The position numbers and the translations under genes are program-made. Shown here in pieces: positions 8,628-17,443 of a stretch of DNA of 64,000 nt (within the stretch, counting starts at the first letter, position 1; every line of letters starts with the position of its first letter). Source of the stretch: Halomonas sp. (GTDB lineage: Bacteria > Pseudomonadota > Gammaproteobacteria > Pseudomonadales > Halomonadaceae); NCBI RefSeq assembly GCF_017983445.1, contig NZ_JAGOBJ010000004.1:280917-344916 (forward strand), in the 5' to 3' direction. The notes beneath the pieces are model-generated. The model saw only the letters and a program-made list of their open reading frames with translations. It was not told the origin of the DNA and did not search any database.

Positions 8628-10112
8628 ATGAGTAAAACGGCCAAGCAGCAGCAGACAACGACAGCGGAAACAGAAACGGAAGTATCTCTTCTGGACCAGG
8701 TAATGGCGCAAACACGTATGGCGCCTGCCGATGAGGGATATGACGTTGCCAAGCAAGGTGTCGCTGCTTTTATTGCAGAGCTCCTGGCAGATAGCGAGGC
8801 AACGCCCAAGGTCAATAAATCGATTATGGATAACATGATCGTTGAGCTTGATCGAAAGATTAGCCATCAGGTCGATGAAGTCTTACACGACGAGAACTTT
8901 CAGCAGTTGGAGTCGGCATGGCGTGGCTTGAAGCTGCTTGTCGATCGCACCGACTTTCGGGAAAATATTAAGCTTGATGTGCTGCATGCGACGAAGCAGG
9001 AGCTTTTAGACGATTTCGAGTTTGCGCCTGAAATCAGCCAAAGCGGGCTTTATCACCATGTTTATAACGCGGGCTATGGCCAGTTTGGTGGCGAACCTGT
9101 CGCGGGCATTATTGGGCACTATGACTTCTCGCCTTCAACGCCTGATATGAAGCTATTGCAGTACGCGTCGGCTGTCGGTGCGATGGCTCATGCGCCCTTT
9201 ATGTCCTCTGTTGCCCCTTCTTTCTTCGGTATTGAAAGCTTTGAAGAGCTTCCTAATATCAAGGACTTGAAAGCGATTTTTGAAGGTCCGAAATATGCGC
9301 GTTGGCGCAGCCTGCGCGAGTCTGATGATGCGCGCTACCTGGGGCTGACGGCGCCGCGTTTTCTATTGCGTACGCCTTACGATCCGATCGAAAACCCGGT
9401 TAAGACCTTTAACTACCGGGAAACGGTCAATGAAAATCATGAGCATTACCTGTGGGGCAATACAGCCTACTTGTTGGCAGAGCGTTTAACCGATAGCTTC
9501 GCCAAGTACCGGTGGTGCCCCAATATCATCGGGCCGCAAAGCGGTGGCGCGGTTGAAAACCTGCCCGTTCATACCTACGAGGCGTTTGGTCAGCTACAGG
9601 CCAAGATACCTACAGAAGTACTAATCACTGACCGTCGCGAATTTGAAATGGCAGAAGAGGGGTTTATCTCTCTGACCATGCGCAAAGGGAGTGATAACGC
9701 CGCATTCTTCTCTGCCAACTCTGTGCAAAAGCCCAAAGTTTTTCCGAATACTGCTGAAGGTAAAGCGGCGGAGACGAACTTCAAGCTGGGTACCCAGCTC
9801 CCTTACATGTTCATTATCAATCGCCTTGCCCACTACGTAAAAGTGCTTCAGCGCGAACAGATTGGCTCTTGGAAAGAGCGCCAGGATCTTGAGCGTGAGC
9901 TTAATGCGTGGATTCGCCAATACGTTGCCGACCAGGAAAATCCGCCCGCCGACGTACGCAGCCGTCGTCCGCTTCGTGCAGCGTCCATCCAGGTATCTGA
10001 CGTTGAAGGCGAGCCGGGCTGGTATCAGGTGTCGATGTCGGTACGCCCTCACTTCAAGTACATGGGCGCTAACTTCGAGCTTTCATTGGTTGGACGCCTT
10101 GATAAGGAATAA
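8628..10112 (+). CDS. tssC: T6SS contractile sheath large subunit TssC (VipB)
   Basis: The 494-residue product is the large sheath subunit (ImpC/EvpB family). Visible family blocks are LESAWRGLKLLVDRTDF, VAGIIGHYDFSPSTPD, SSVAPSFFGIESFEELPN, RWRSLRESDDARYLGL and the C-terminal PLRAASIQVSDVEG and GWYQVSMSVRPHFKYMG segments. The length is as expected. The sheath is disassembled after contraction by ClpV, encoded downstream at 17444. Confidence 0.97.
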   Translation: MSKTAKQQQTTTAETETEVSLLDQVMAQTRMAPADEGYDVAKQGVAAFIAELLADSEATPKVNKSIMDNMIVELDRKISHQVDEVLHDENFQQLESAWRGLKLLVDRTDFRENIKLDVLHATKQELLDDFEFAPEISQSGLYHHVYNAGYGQFGGEPVAGIIGHYDFSPSTPDMKLLQYASAVGAMAHAPFMSSVAPSFFGIESFEELPNIKDLKAIFEGPKYARWRSLRESDDARYLGLTAPRFLLRTPYDPIENPVKTFNYRETVNENHEHYLWGNTAYLLAERLTDSFAKYRWCPNIIGPQSGGAVENLPVHTYEAFGQLQAKIPTEVLITDRREFEMAEEGFISLTMRKGSDNAAFFSANSVQKPKVFPNTAEGKAAETNFKLGTQLPYMFIINRLAHYVKVLQREQIGSWKERQDLERELNAWIRQYVADQENPPADVRSRRPLRAASIQVSDVEGEPGWYQVSMSVRPHFKYMGANFELSLVGRLDKE

Positions 10113-10127
10113 GGGAATGGGAGCGCT

Positions 10128-10559
10128 ATGGCTATGGAAAGCAGTGGGCGTTTAGGAAGCCGATTGTTTGAGCGTCTTGCTGCTCCTCATCGACCGGAAA
10201 GACACTCAGAAGAGACCCGGTTGAGCGAAGTGGTGGAGTCGATCAAACGCCATCTAGTGGATTTGCTTAATAGCCACCCAGGAAATTGCGCCTGCGCGCC
10301 GGAACTTGGCCTGCTTGATTTCAATGACGCCACAGTGGGCGTCCTTGATCTGGAGCTCAATATCAAGCAGGCAATTCGGCACTGCATTGAGCGCTATGAA
10401 CCGCGGGTCAAGCGTGTGGACGTGGAGTCATTGCCGAACTCAGGGGATCCACTGCAGCTGCGTTTTCAAGTGCATGCCACCGTCGCGCTAGGCAATGACA
10501 GCACCCAAGCCACGATTGATCTGTTGCTCAACAATAAGCGTTATCAGTGTCTCAACTGA
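10128..10559 (+). CDS. tssE: T6SS baseplate subunit TssE (gp25-like)
   Basis: A 143-residue member of the phage gp25/lysozyme-like family that nucleates the sheath at the baseplate. Family features are LFERL near the N-terminus, SIKRHLVDLLNSHPGNC, the PELGLLDFND segment and IKQAIRHCIERYEPRV. It begins 15 bases after the tssC stop and ends 18 bases before tssF. Confidence 0.93.
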   Translation: MAMESSGRLGSRLFERLAAPHRPERHSEETRLSEVVESIKRHLVDLLNSHPGNCACAPELGLLDFNDATVGVLDLELNIKQAIRHCIERYEPRVKRVDVESLPNSGDPLQLRFQVHATVALGNDSTQATIDLLLNNKRYQCLN

Positions 10560-10577
10560 TAGGCCTGAGAGGCACGA

Positions 10578-12341
10578 ATGCTCAACCGCTATTATCGTGA
10601 CGAACTTAATTTTCTTAAGCGCCAGGGTCGAGAGTTTGCAGACGCAAACCCTGGCCTTAGCCGCTTCTTGTCTGAGCGCAGCACGGATCCTGATGTCGAG
10701 CGCCTGTTAGAAGGCTTTGCTTTTTTAACGGGGCGAATGCGGGAAAAAGTGGAGGATGAGTTTCCAGAACTCACCCACTCACTCATTAGCATGCTGTGGC
10801 CCAACTATCTGCGCCCTGTGCCCAGTATGACGGTCGTACAGTTTACCCCGACATGGCATGCCCTTAGCCAACAGCAAGCAGTGAAACGTGGGACTGAGCT
10901 TGCCAGCGTGCCGGTGGAAAACACCGCGTGCCTGTTTCGTAGCTGCCACGATGTAGCGCTTTATCCGTTAGCTCACGCAGGAGTCAATGCCCGTCATACA
11001 CGGGAAACCTCCATTGTCGAGCTGGCGATGGATGTCCACAGTGATCAGCCGATGAATGCTCTGGGTGTAGAAGCACTGCGGTTATATTTGGGAGGGGATG
11101 GTTATACCGCCCGTACGCTCTACCTATGGATGAGCCACTATTTAAGCAAGCTAGAACTTGAAGTAGATGGTCAGCGGCAAACGCTACCTGCCAATGCGCT
11201 TAAAGCCGTGGGCTTCGAGCGTGACCAAGCGCTGCTGCCTTATCCACGCAATGTGCACCAAGGCTATCGCATATTGCAGGAATATCTTTGTTTTCCTGAG
11301 GCGTTTCACTTTTTTGATGTGCATGAGCTTGGCCAAGCTTTGCCTGCAACGACAGCCGAGCGGGTAACGCTACGCTTTATTTTCTCTCGACCGCTGCCTA
11401 CTGATGCACGTATTCAGGATGAACACCTGGCGCTTTATTGTACTCCCGCGATCAATCTCTTTGAACATGATGCCGAGCCGATTGATTTGACGGGGGAGCG
11501 TAGCGAGTACCGTATTCGTCCTAGCAGCAAAGCGCCATCCCACTATGAAATATTCAGCGTTGATGAGGTCGTAGGCCGCCTGGAAGGGGAGTCGAGTGGC
11601 TCTCGGGATGCTCCCCGGCGCTATGTTCCCTTTGAGAGCTTCCAGCATCAGATTGAGCGTGACCGGGGGCGTGAAGCGCTGCACTACCGTGCTCGGGTAT
11701 GCAATAGCTTAAGAGGCGATGGTTTTGATCACGATATTGCCTTTATGCGTGGCGATGAACCTTCATGCCTTGGTCGACGAGAAACCATCTCGCTGGGCCT
11801 GACCTGCAGTAACCGCGAGTTGCCCGAACAGCTAACGATTGGCGATATATGCGTGGAAACGGAGAAGAGTCCTACTTTCTCTAGTTTTCGGAATATCACC
11901 AAGCCCACGCCGGTGCTGCGCCCGGCCATCGATGATGGTCTGCTGTGGGTTTTAATTTCCAATTTATCGCTCAATTACCTTTCGCTACTCAATCGTGACG
12001 CGCTCTGCTCAGTGCTACAGGCGTACGACTTTCGAGCGCTGGTCGACCGACAGGCAGAACGGATTGCCCAAAAACGCTTAACGGGCATCATCGATATCGA
12101 CACTCAACCCGTTGATCGGCTGCGCAAAGGCTTACCGGTGCGCGGGTTACGCTCTGTCATGACCCTTGATCAGGACGCTTTTGGAGACGAAGGCAGCCTC
12201 TATCTCTTTGGCAGTGTATTAGCACGCTTTTTGTCCCTGTACGCCAGCATCAACTCTTTTCATGAGTTGCAGGTCATTAATCGCCATAACCAAGAGCGTT
12301 ACGTATGGAGCTTACAGGCGGGGCAGCAGCCTCTGATGTAG
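10578..12341 (+). CDS. tssF: T6SS baseplate subunit TssF (VasA/ImpG)
   Basis: A 587-residue baseplate wedge protein. The N-terminus NRYYRDELNFLKRQGREFA and the LLEGFAFLTGRMREKVEDEFPEL region are hallmarks, as is PNYLRPVPSMTVVQF. The C-terminal section NRHNQERYVWSLQAG is partly encoded in the 37-base overlap with tssG, which suggests translational coupling and a fixed ratio of the two proteins. Confidence 0.96.
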   Translation: MLNRYYRDELNFLKRQGREFADANPGLSRFLSERSTDPDVERLLEGFAFLTGRMREKVEDEFPELTHSLISMLWPNYLRPVPSMTVVQFTPTWHALSQQQAVKRGTELASVPVENTACLFRSCHDVALYPLAHAGVNARHTRETSIVELAMDVHSDQPMNALGVEALRLYLGGDGYTARTLYLWMSHYLSKLELEVDGQRQTLPANALKAVGFERDQALLPYPRNVHQGYRILQEYLCFPEAFHFFDVHELGQALPATTAERVTLRFIFSRPLPTDARIQDEHLALYCTPAINLFEHDAEPIDLTGERSEYRIRPSSKAPSHYEIFSVDEVVGRLEGESSGSRDAPRRYVPFESFQHQIERDRGREALHYRARVCNSLRGDGFDHDIAFMRGDEPSCLGRRETISLGLTCSNRELPEQLTIGDICVETEKSPTFSSFRNITKPTPVLRPAIDDGLLWVLISNLSLNYLSLLNRDALCSVLQAYDFRALVDRQAERIAQKRLTGIIDIDTQPVDRLRKGLPVRGLRSVMTLDQDAFGDEGSLYLFGSVLARFLSLYASINSFHELQVINRHNQERYVWSLQAGQQPLM

Positions 12342-13327
12342 CGCTAGCGCCGCTGATTAATGGCGCGCGACGCTACGAGTTTTTTCAATTAGTGGAGCTT
12401 CTGCATCGTCATCACAGTGATGATTTAGAGCAGCGGCATAGCGGTAGCGTGCCTGCATTTCAGCGCGTGAAGTACAAGGCGTCGGCGTCGCTGGGGTTTC
12501 CCGGTAGTGATGTACTCGACCTGGCCATTAATGAAAGCGGCCAGTACGAAATGAAGGTGAGCTTTCTGGGTTTACAGGGCGCCCAGTCTCCGCTACCCAG
12601 CTACTACCTGGAAGCATTGGCGCATGAGTCGGCACATCAAGAAGGCTCTGCCGGTGATTTCCTGGATTTTTTCAATCATCGATTGCTGACATTGATGCAT
12701 CGAAGCTGGCGGAAATATCGCCACTACGTGCGCTACCAGGATGATGCTCAGGACGGCTTTTCGGCAGCGGTTTTTGCGCTTGTAGGTCTTGCTGACAGCA
12801 ACCTGCGAGGCGAGACGCCGATCAACTGGAGCAAGATGCTGGCCTATGCCGGTTTATTGGCGGGACGTTCGCGCTCCCCTGATGTAGTCAGCGGGATTGT
12901 CAGTCACTGCTTTGATTTGGCTCAGGTAGAAATCAACGAATGGATCCTGCGCTGGGTCGATATTCCACTGGACCAGCGTAGTCGCACCGGGCTTTCTGGA
13001 ATGACGCTCGGAGAAGACATGGTGGCGGGCGAGCGCGTTGCGGACGTAAAGGGAAAGTTTGCGCTTTGCCTGAGAGGACTGAGCCTTGCTCGTTTTCGTG
13101 ATTTTCTGCCCGATGGTGAAGAGCACCAGCCGTTAAAAACATTGGTGAGCTTTGTACTGCGTGAACCACTTGCCTACGACCTGGAGATTGAGCTGCTGGA
13201 GAGTGAAGTAAAGCCTATGCGTCTAGGCGATGCTGGCTCATGCCAGCTGGGCTGGACAACGTTTGTTGACCCCGAGGGTGACGAAGCATCAACACGTCGC
13301 CGTGTACGCATTCAAATGACGAGTTAA
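12305..13327 (+). CDS. tssG: T6SS baseplate subunit TssG (VasB/ImpH)
   Basis: A 340-residue partner of TssF in the baseplate wedge. Recognisable segments are YEFFQLVELLHR at the N-terminus, the KVSFLGLQGAQSPLPSYYLE block, DFLDFFNHRLLTLMHRSWRK and the YAGLLAGRSRSPD region. It overlaps tssF by 37 bases. The start MELTGGAAASDVA is the first ATG of the frame. Confidence 0.95.
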   Translation: MELTGGAAASDVALAPLINGARRYEFFQLVELLHRHHSDDLEQRHSGSVPAFQRVKYKASASLGFPGSDVLDLAINESGQYEMKVSFLGLQGAQSPLPSYYLEALAHESAHQEGSAGDFLDFFNHRLLTLMHRSWRKYRHYVRYQDDAQDGFSAAVFALVGLADSNLRGETPINWSKMLAYAGLLAGRSRSPDVVSGIVSHCFDLAQVEINEWILRWVDIPLDQRSRTGLSGMTLGEDMVAGERVADVKGKFALCLRGLSLARFRDFLPDGEEHQPLKTLVSFVLREPLAYDLEIELLESEVKPMRLGDAGSCQLGWTTFVDPEGDEASTRRRVRIQMTS

Positions 13328-13330
13328 ATC

Positions 13331-14707
13331 ATGCAAGCCGACCCATTTGACGCCATTACGCTAGTCGTTGTGAACAGCGAGCAACTTGAGGGACGTTCAT
13401 CTAGCAGTTACGTCTTTCAAAGTGAAGGTGGAACGCTAGGTAGCGGTGATTATGACGACTGGCTGTTGCAGGACCAAGCCAGAAAGATTCATCCCCAACA
13501 TGCTGAAATTACCAAGATTGACGGCAAGTTTTGCTTGGTGGACTGCAGCGGGCACACCTTTATTAATCATGCCACGCTACCGATTGGACGTAATCGAAAA
13601 GTAGCGTTACGCGACGGCGACGAGCTGACGGTCGGAGTGTATCGATTAAAAATTCATCTTGGTAACCGTCATGCATGGCAGCCGGGTATTCACTCGCTCA
13701 CCACTCTCATTGATGAAGAGCAGGATGATGTGACCGTGGACGGGCATGCAGTGCCCAGGGGAAGTGATGGAGCATCGCGACACCCTGCCAAGCAAGAAGA
13801 CCCTATTGAAGCGCTCGGGGGCGTTATCCCCGGCTCGTTGCAGCATGATCCGATGGTAGCGCTGGACAAAGGCGAGGCTCAGCTATCTGAAATAGAGCCA
13901 TTAGAAGCGATGCCTCTGTCCCATCGCGGTCAGTACGGTGAGCGGAAACAGCAGGAACGGCGCGATGAAGCCGTACGCCTTCCCGATATTAAACCCTTAA
14001 ACGGCACAACGATGCAGAGGAGCAGTGACATGGATGAGCGGCAACTAAACGACTTGGAGCGCTCTGTTGGTGAGCAATTAGAGGATCGCTGGCAGAAACC
14101 GACGACACAGGCGCTGAGTCATGTGGGGGCCGATCCGTTACTGAGAGGGTTAGGGCTTGATCTGTCTTTTCGGGATAGCGAAGAGCAGCAAGCATTTTTA
14201 GAGGAGGCGGGGCAAACGCTACGCGCCACCATTGATGGGCTGCGGTTACTCCAGCAGGCTCAAAACGATAGTAAATACCCGCTGCGTGATCGTCGTTTAC
14301 AGCCTATTGAAGATAACCCTCTGCGCCTTGGCCTAACGTTTGAAGAAACTGCTGAAACCATGTTTTCAGCGCAGCGCAGCTTTGTACACCTTTCAGCTCC
14401 TCAAGCCGTCGCCGAAAGCTTGCGCCATCAAGGCCAGCATCAGACCGCGGTAGAGGAAGCGATTGGCCAGGCGCTGGGAGCGATCCTTGAAGCGTTTTCA
14501 CCAGAAGCCTTGCTCAAGCGTTTTCATGCTTACCGTGGTGCGGGAAACCGCATTGAAGATGAAGGCGGCTGGGCATGGGAAATGTACCAGCACTATTACC
14601 GTGAGCTGAATTCTGGCCGTCAGCAGGGTTTCCAGAAACTGTTTTGGGAAGTGTTTGAGCAGGGTTATGACCAATCGGTACGCCGCCAGCAGCGGGAGGA
14701 CGCATGA
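13331..14707 (+). CDS. T6SS-associated FHA-domain protein (VasC/TagH-like)
   Basis: The 458-residue protein has an N-terminal forkhead-associated fold at about residues 25-110 (GGTLGSGDYDDWLL, KIHPQHAEI, RDGDELTVGVYRLKIHL), a polar linker and a conserved C-terminal domain of T6SS FHA proteins (LEAFSPEALLKRFHAY, KLFWEVFEQGYDQ). The usual phosphothreonine-reading residues look changed: the GR motif reads GS and the S-x-x-H motif reads H-x-x-H. No T6SS kinase or phosphatase gene is found in the island. It may act as a structural or regulatory baseplate partner rather than a phosphopeptide reader. It overlaps tssJ by 4 bases. Confidence 0.88.
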   Translation: MQADPFDAITLVVVNSEQLEGRSSSSYVFQSEGGTLGSGDYDDWLLQDQARKIHPQHAEITKIDGKFCLVDCSGHTFINHATLPIGRNRKVALRDGDELTVGVYRLKIHLGNRHAWQPGIHSLTTLIDEEQDDVTVDGHAVPRGSDGASRHPAKQEDPIEALGGVIPGSLQHDPMVALDKGEAQLSEIEPLEAMPLSHRGQYGERKQQERRDEAVRLPDIKPLNGTTMQRSSDMDERQLNDLERSVGEQLEDRWQKPTTQALSHVGADPLLRGLGLDLSFRDSEEQQAFLEEAGQTLRATIDGLRLLQQAQNDSKYPLRDRRLQPIEDNPLRLGLTFEETAETMFSAQRSFVHLSAPQAVAESLRHQGQHQTAVEEAIGQALGAILEAFSPEALLKRFHAYRGAGNRIEDEGGWAWEMYQHYYRELNSGRQQGFQKLFWEVFEQGYDQSVRRQQREDA

Positions 14708-15258
14708 GCGGGTCACGCAGCGGCGTGTTAAGCATGGCAAAGCTTACTGGGCTGCTATGCCTTTGTTTGCTGTTCACTGGTTGTGCCTCCACCTTCGAGG
14801 CAACCGGTAAAACATGGCAGGTAATTCGTGACCCGTCGATTCCAGTGGGGTATCCGGAGGATCGGCCGACACTGGTGGATCTCAGCATGTTGGCTGAGCC
14901 CAATGTGAATCCCAATATCGAAGGGGAGGGAACACCATTACGTTTTCAGGTACTGCAACTCAAAGACGACTCCATGTTGATGGCTGCAGACTTAAGCCAA
15001 CTGAGTAGCGACTTGGAAGAAGCATTGGGAACCAACTATCTGACCCATGATGACTTCACCTTGCTACCGGGCCAGTGGAAGTTCTACGAGCCTTTTGAGA
15101 TCGACGAAGAGACGCGTTACATCGGGTTAATTGCCTTTTACGCCACGCCCAATGAAGCGCAATGGAAAAAGGTCGTGAAAGTAACCAGCCGTGGAGAGTA
15201 CTACCACTTGCTGGTTCACCTGCGTGACAGCGAAGTAGAGCTAAGGAAGGAGGAGTAA
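14704..15258 (+). CDS. tssJ: T6SS outer-membrane lipoprotein TssJ (VasD)
   Basis: A 184-residue lipoprotein with the signal and lipobox LLFTGC at about residues 22-27, processed by LspA and anchored to the outer membrane. TssJ forms the membrane complex with TssL and TssM by binding the TssM periplasmic domain. The body contains the family pattern PLRFQVLQLKDDSMLMAAD and LLPGQWKFYEPFEID. The ATG at 14704 overlaps the FHA gene stop; an ATG at 14734 would give a shorter signal peptide and is possible. Confidence 0.94.
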   Translation: MSGSRSGVLSMAKLTGLLCLCLLFTGCASTFEATGKTWQVIRDPSIPVGYPEDRPTLVDLSMLAEPNVNPNIEGEGTPLRFQVLQLKDDSMLMAADLSQLSSDLEEALGTNYLTHDDFTLLPGQWKFYEPFEIDEETRYIGLIAFYATPNEAQWKKVVKVTSRGEYYHLLVHLRDSEVELRKEE

Positions 15259-16592
15259 TGGCTAGCCGAAACCGTGTGGTGTGGAGCGAGGGCTTGTTCA
15301 TTAAGCCTCAGCATTTTCAACAGCAGCAACGTAGCTTGGAAGGACTGCTGGATACGCGGCTAAAAGGGGTTAGTCATTTTTTATATGGCTTCCTGACGCT
15401 TGAGCTCAATAACGAGTTCCTAAGCTTTGGGCGTGTGGCGATTAGCCGTGCCAGCGGCGTCATGCCAGATGGCGTCGCATTTCATCTTCCTTCTGACGAT
15501 GTTGAACCAACGCCGCTGGAAATTAGTGACGCAAGTATTACCAATCAGGTCGTTTATCTGGGCTTGCCCTTGGCAACCGACGGCGTAGGAGAAGTACGTT
15601 GGCCTGACGATGATTTGCCTGCCCGCTATCGCCTGTCATCACGTAGCGTGCGCGACTTGCACTCGCGGGACGGAGCAAACGCAGAGCTGGACGTGGCCCG
15701 GGTTTCGCCGCGTCTGCTGTTAGAGCGCGATGATCGGAGTGGCTACGCCTGCCTGGCAGTGGCGCGTATTGTTGAGCGCCGCCCCGATGGCAGCCTGGTT
15801 CTGGACGAGCAGTTCCTGCCTACGCTGCTTAACGTCCAGGCCGCGCCGAGCCTTCAGCGGTTCGTTGGCGAAATGGCCGGTTTAATGCGCGAACGCGCAC
15901 GTAATATTGCTCAGCGTCTTTCCACTCCCCATCAAGCGGGTGTGGCAGATGTCGCTGACTTTATGTTGCTACAGCTGCTTAACCGCGCTCAGCCACGCTT
16001 TCAACACCTTGCACGGTTAGGACAACTGCATCCCGAGCGGCTTTACGACACCATGCATGAAATCTCCTGCGAGCTGGTGACGTTTACCGATGAATCGCGG
16101 CTGCCGCCAGAGTGCCCGGCCTACGATCATGACCACCCTGAGCGAGCGTTTCGTCCTCTAATGAAAATGCTGCGCCAGGCGCTGTCTACCGTGCTTGAAC
16201 CCAGAGCGGTGGCTATTCAGTTGCAAGCCCGCCGGTTTGGCTTATTGGTGGCACCGCTTTCCGATCTCAGCCTGATCGAGTCGGCAGAATTCATCCTTGC
16301 CGTACGTGCCGATATGCCAAATGAGCGGCTACGTAAGCTGTTTCTGCAGCAAACCAAGGTGGCAAGCGTCGAGCGTATCCGCGACCTCATCAGCTTGCAA
16401 CTTCCCGGCATACCGCTGGAGCCGTTGCCAGTAGCGCCCCGTGAACTGCCTTATCACGCCGGTTACACCTACTTCCAGTTGGACCGCCAAAGCGAAGCCT
16501 GGGGAATGCTTAACGGTGCCAGCGGCTTTGCGTTTCACGTTGCCGGAGAATTTCCCGGTCTGGAAATGCAGTTCTGGGCTATCAGGAGTTAA
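15258..16592 (+). CDS. tssK: T6SS baseplate-membrane adaptor TssK (VasE/ImpJ)
   Basis: A 444-residue cytoplasmic adaptor linking the baseplate to TssL and TssM. The N-terminus VVWSEGLFIKPQHFQQQQR is the family signature, and the C-terminal PRELPYHAGYTYFQLDR and FAFHVAGEFPGLEMQFW segments are typical. The start codon shares a base with the tssJ stop (TAATG). Confidence 0.96.
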   Translation: MASRNRVVWSEGLFIKPQHFQQQQRSLEGLLDTRLKGVSHFLYGFLTLELNNEFLSFGRVAISRASGVMPDGVAFHLPSDDVEPTPLEISDASITNQVVYLGLPLATDGVGEVRWPDDDLPARYRLSSRSVRDLHSRDGANAELDVARVSPRLLLERDDRSGYACLAVARIVERRPDGSLVLDEQFLPTLLNVQAAPSLQRFVGEMAGLMRERARNIAQRLSTPHQAGVADVADFMLLQLLNRAQPRFQHLARLGQLHPERLYDTMHEISCELVTFTDESRLPPECPAYDHDHPERAFRPLMKMLRQALSTVLEPRAVAIQLQARRFGLLVAPLSDLSLIESAEFILAVRADMPNERLRKLFLQQTKVASVERIRDLISLQLPGIPLEPLPVAPRELPYHAGYTYFQLDRQSEAWGMLNGASGFAFHVAGEFPGLEMQFWAIRS

Positions 16593-16595
16593 ACC

Positions 16596-17435
16596 ATGCA
16601 ACATCTTGTCACTGATGAGCAAAACTCGACCCGTCAACGTGTCTCTCAAAAAGTGCGGCATGAGGACCTGATCAACGAGCGTGGTTTAGAGCACTTGATT
16701 CATAGCCACGCCGAGCAGCTTGATGCAGATGAGGATTACTGGTTTCGGCTGCGGGGACATAACCTCAACCCGCTGGTAGACGCTGCCAGTAGCCTGTTGG
16801 GCATGGTGGTAAGGGTGCGTCAACTCGATAGCGTAGGGGATGTTGAACGCCTTTATCGACAGGTAGTGGACGAGATTGCCGCGATTGAAATTGAACTAAC
16901 CGAGCAGGGATATGATCGCGCCACGCTGCTGGCCTATCGGTATGTACTCTGCTCTTTCATTGACGAAGCCGTCATGGGGATGCCCTGGGGGCGGCAGAGC
17001 AAGTGGGCCGAGCACTCGCTATTGACGCGTTTTCATAATGAAACCTGGGGCGGGGAGAAAGTATTTTCCATCCTGGCGCGCTTGCAGCAAGAGCCTCAGC
17101 GCTATCGAGATATGTTGGCATTTATTTACCTATGCCTGTGTCTTGGGTTTGAAGGCCGCTACCGCGTCATGTCCCACGGGCGTGACGAGTATGAGCAAAT
17201 TGTCCGGGCGCTGGGCGATCAGCTTTCCTCCCTTGATCAACCCGCTGAAGACACGCTGACGAAGCCCCTTAAAAACGTGGTGCAGGGGCGCCAACGGCGT
17301 ACCGCAAATTTCCCGATTTGGGGGATTTTCGCGCTTTTCAGTATTGCTATGGTCGCGGTGTATCTAGGCTTTTCGTGGTCATTGGATCAGCAGGCTGAAC
17401 AGATCACGTCCCTTCTCAACCAACTTTATCGCTAG
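16596..17435 (+). CDS. tssL: T6SS inner-membrane protein TssL (VasF/DotU-like)
   Basis: A 279-residue IcmH/DotU-family protein of the trans-envelope complex. Family blocks are NPLVDAASSLLGMVVRV, YVLCSFIDEAVMGMPWG, WAEHSLLTRFHNETWGGEK and LAFIYLCLCLGFEGRYRV. One membrane helix is near the C-terminus (IWGIFALFSIAMVAVYLGFS). There is no C-terminal OmpA-like peptidoglycan-binding domain, so cell-wall anchoring must be provided by another protein or may be absent. Confidence 0.95.
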   Translation: MQHLVTDEQNSTRQRVSQKVRHEDLINERGLEHLIHSHAEQLDADEDYWFRLRGHNLNPLVDAASSLLGMVVRVRQLDSVGDVERLYRQVVDEIAAIEIELTEQGYDRATLLAYRYVLCSFIDEAVMGMPWGRQSKWAEHSLLTRFHNETWGGEKVFSILARLQQEPQRYRDMLAFIYLCLCLGFEGRYRVMSHGRDEYEQIVRALGDQLSSLDQPAEDTLTKPLKNVVQGRQRRTANFPIWGIFALFSIAMVAVYLGFSWSLDQQAEQITSLLNQLYR

Positions 17436-17443
17436 GAGATACC

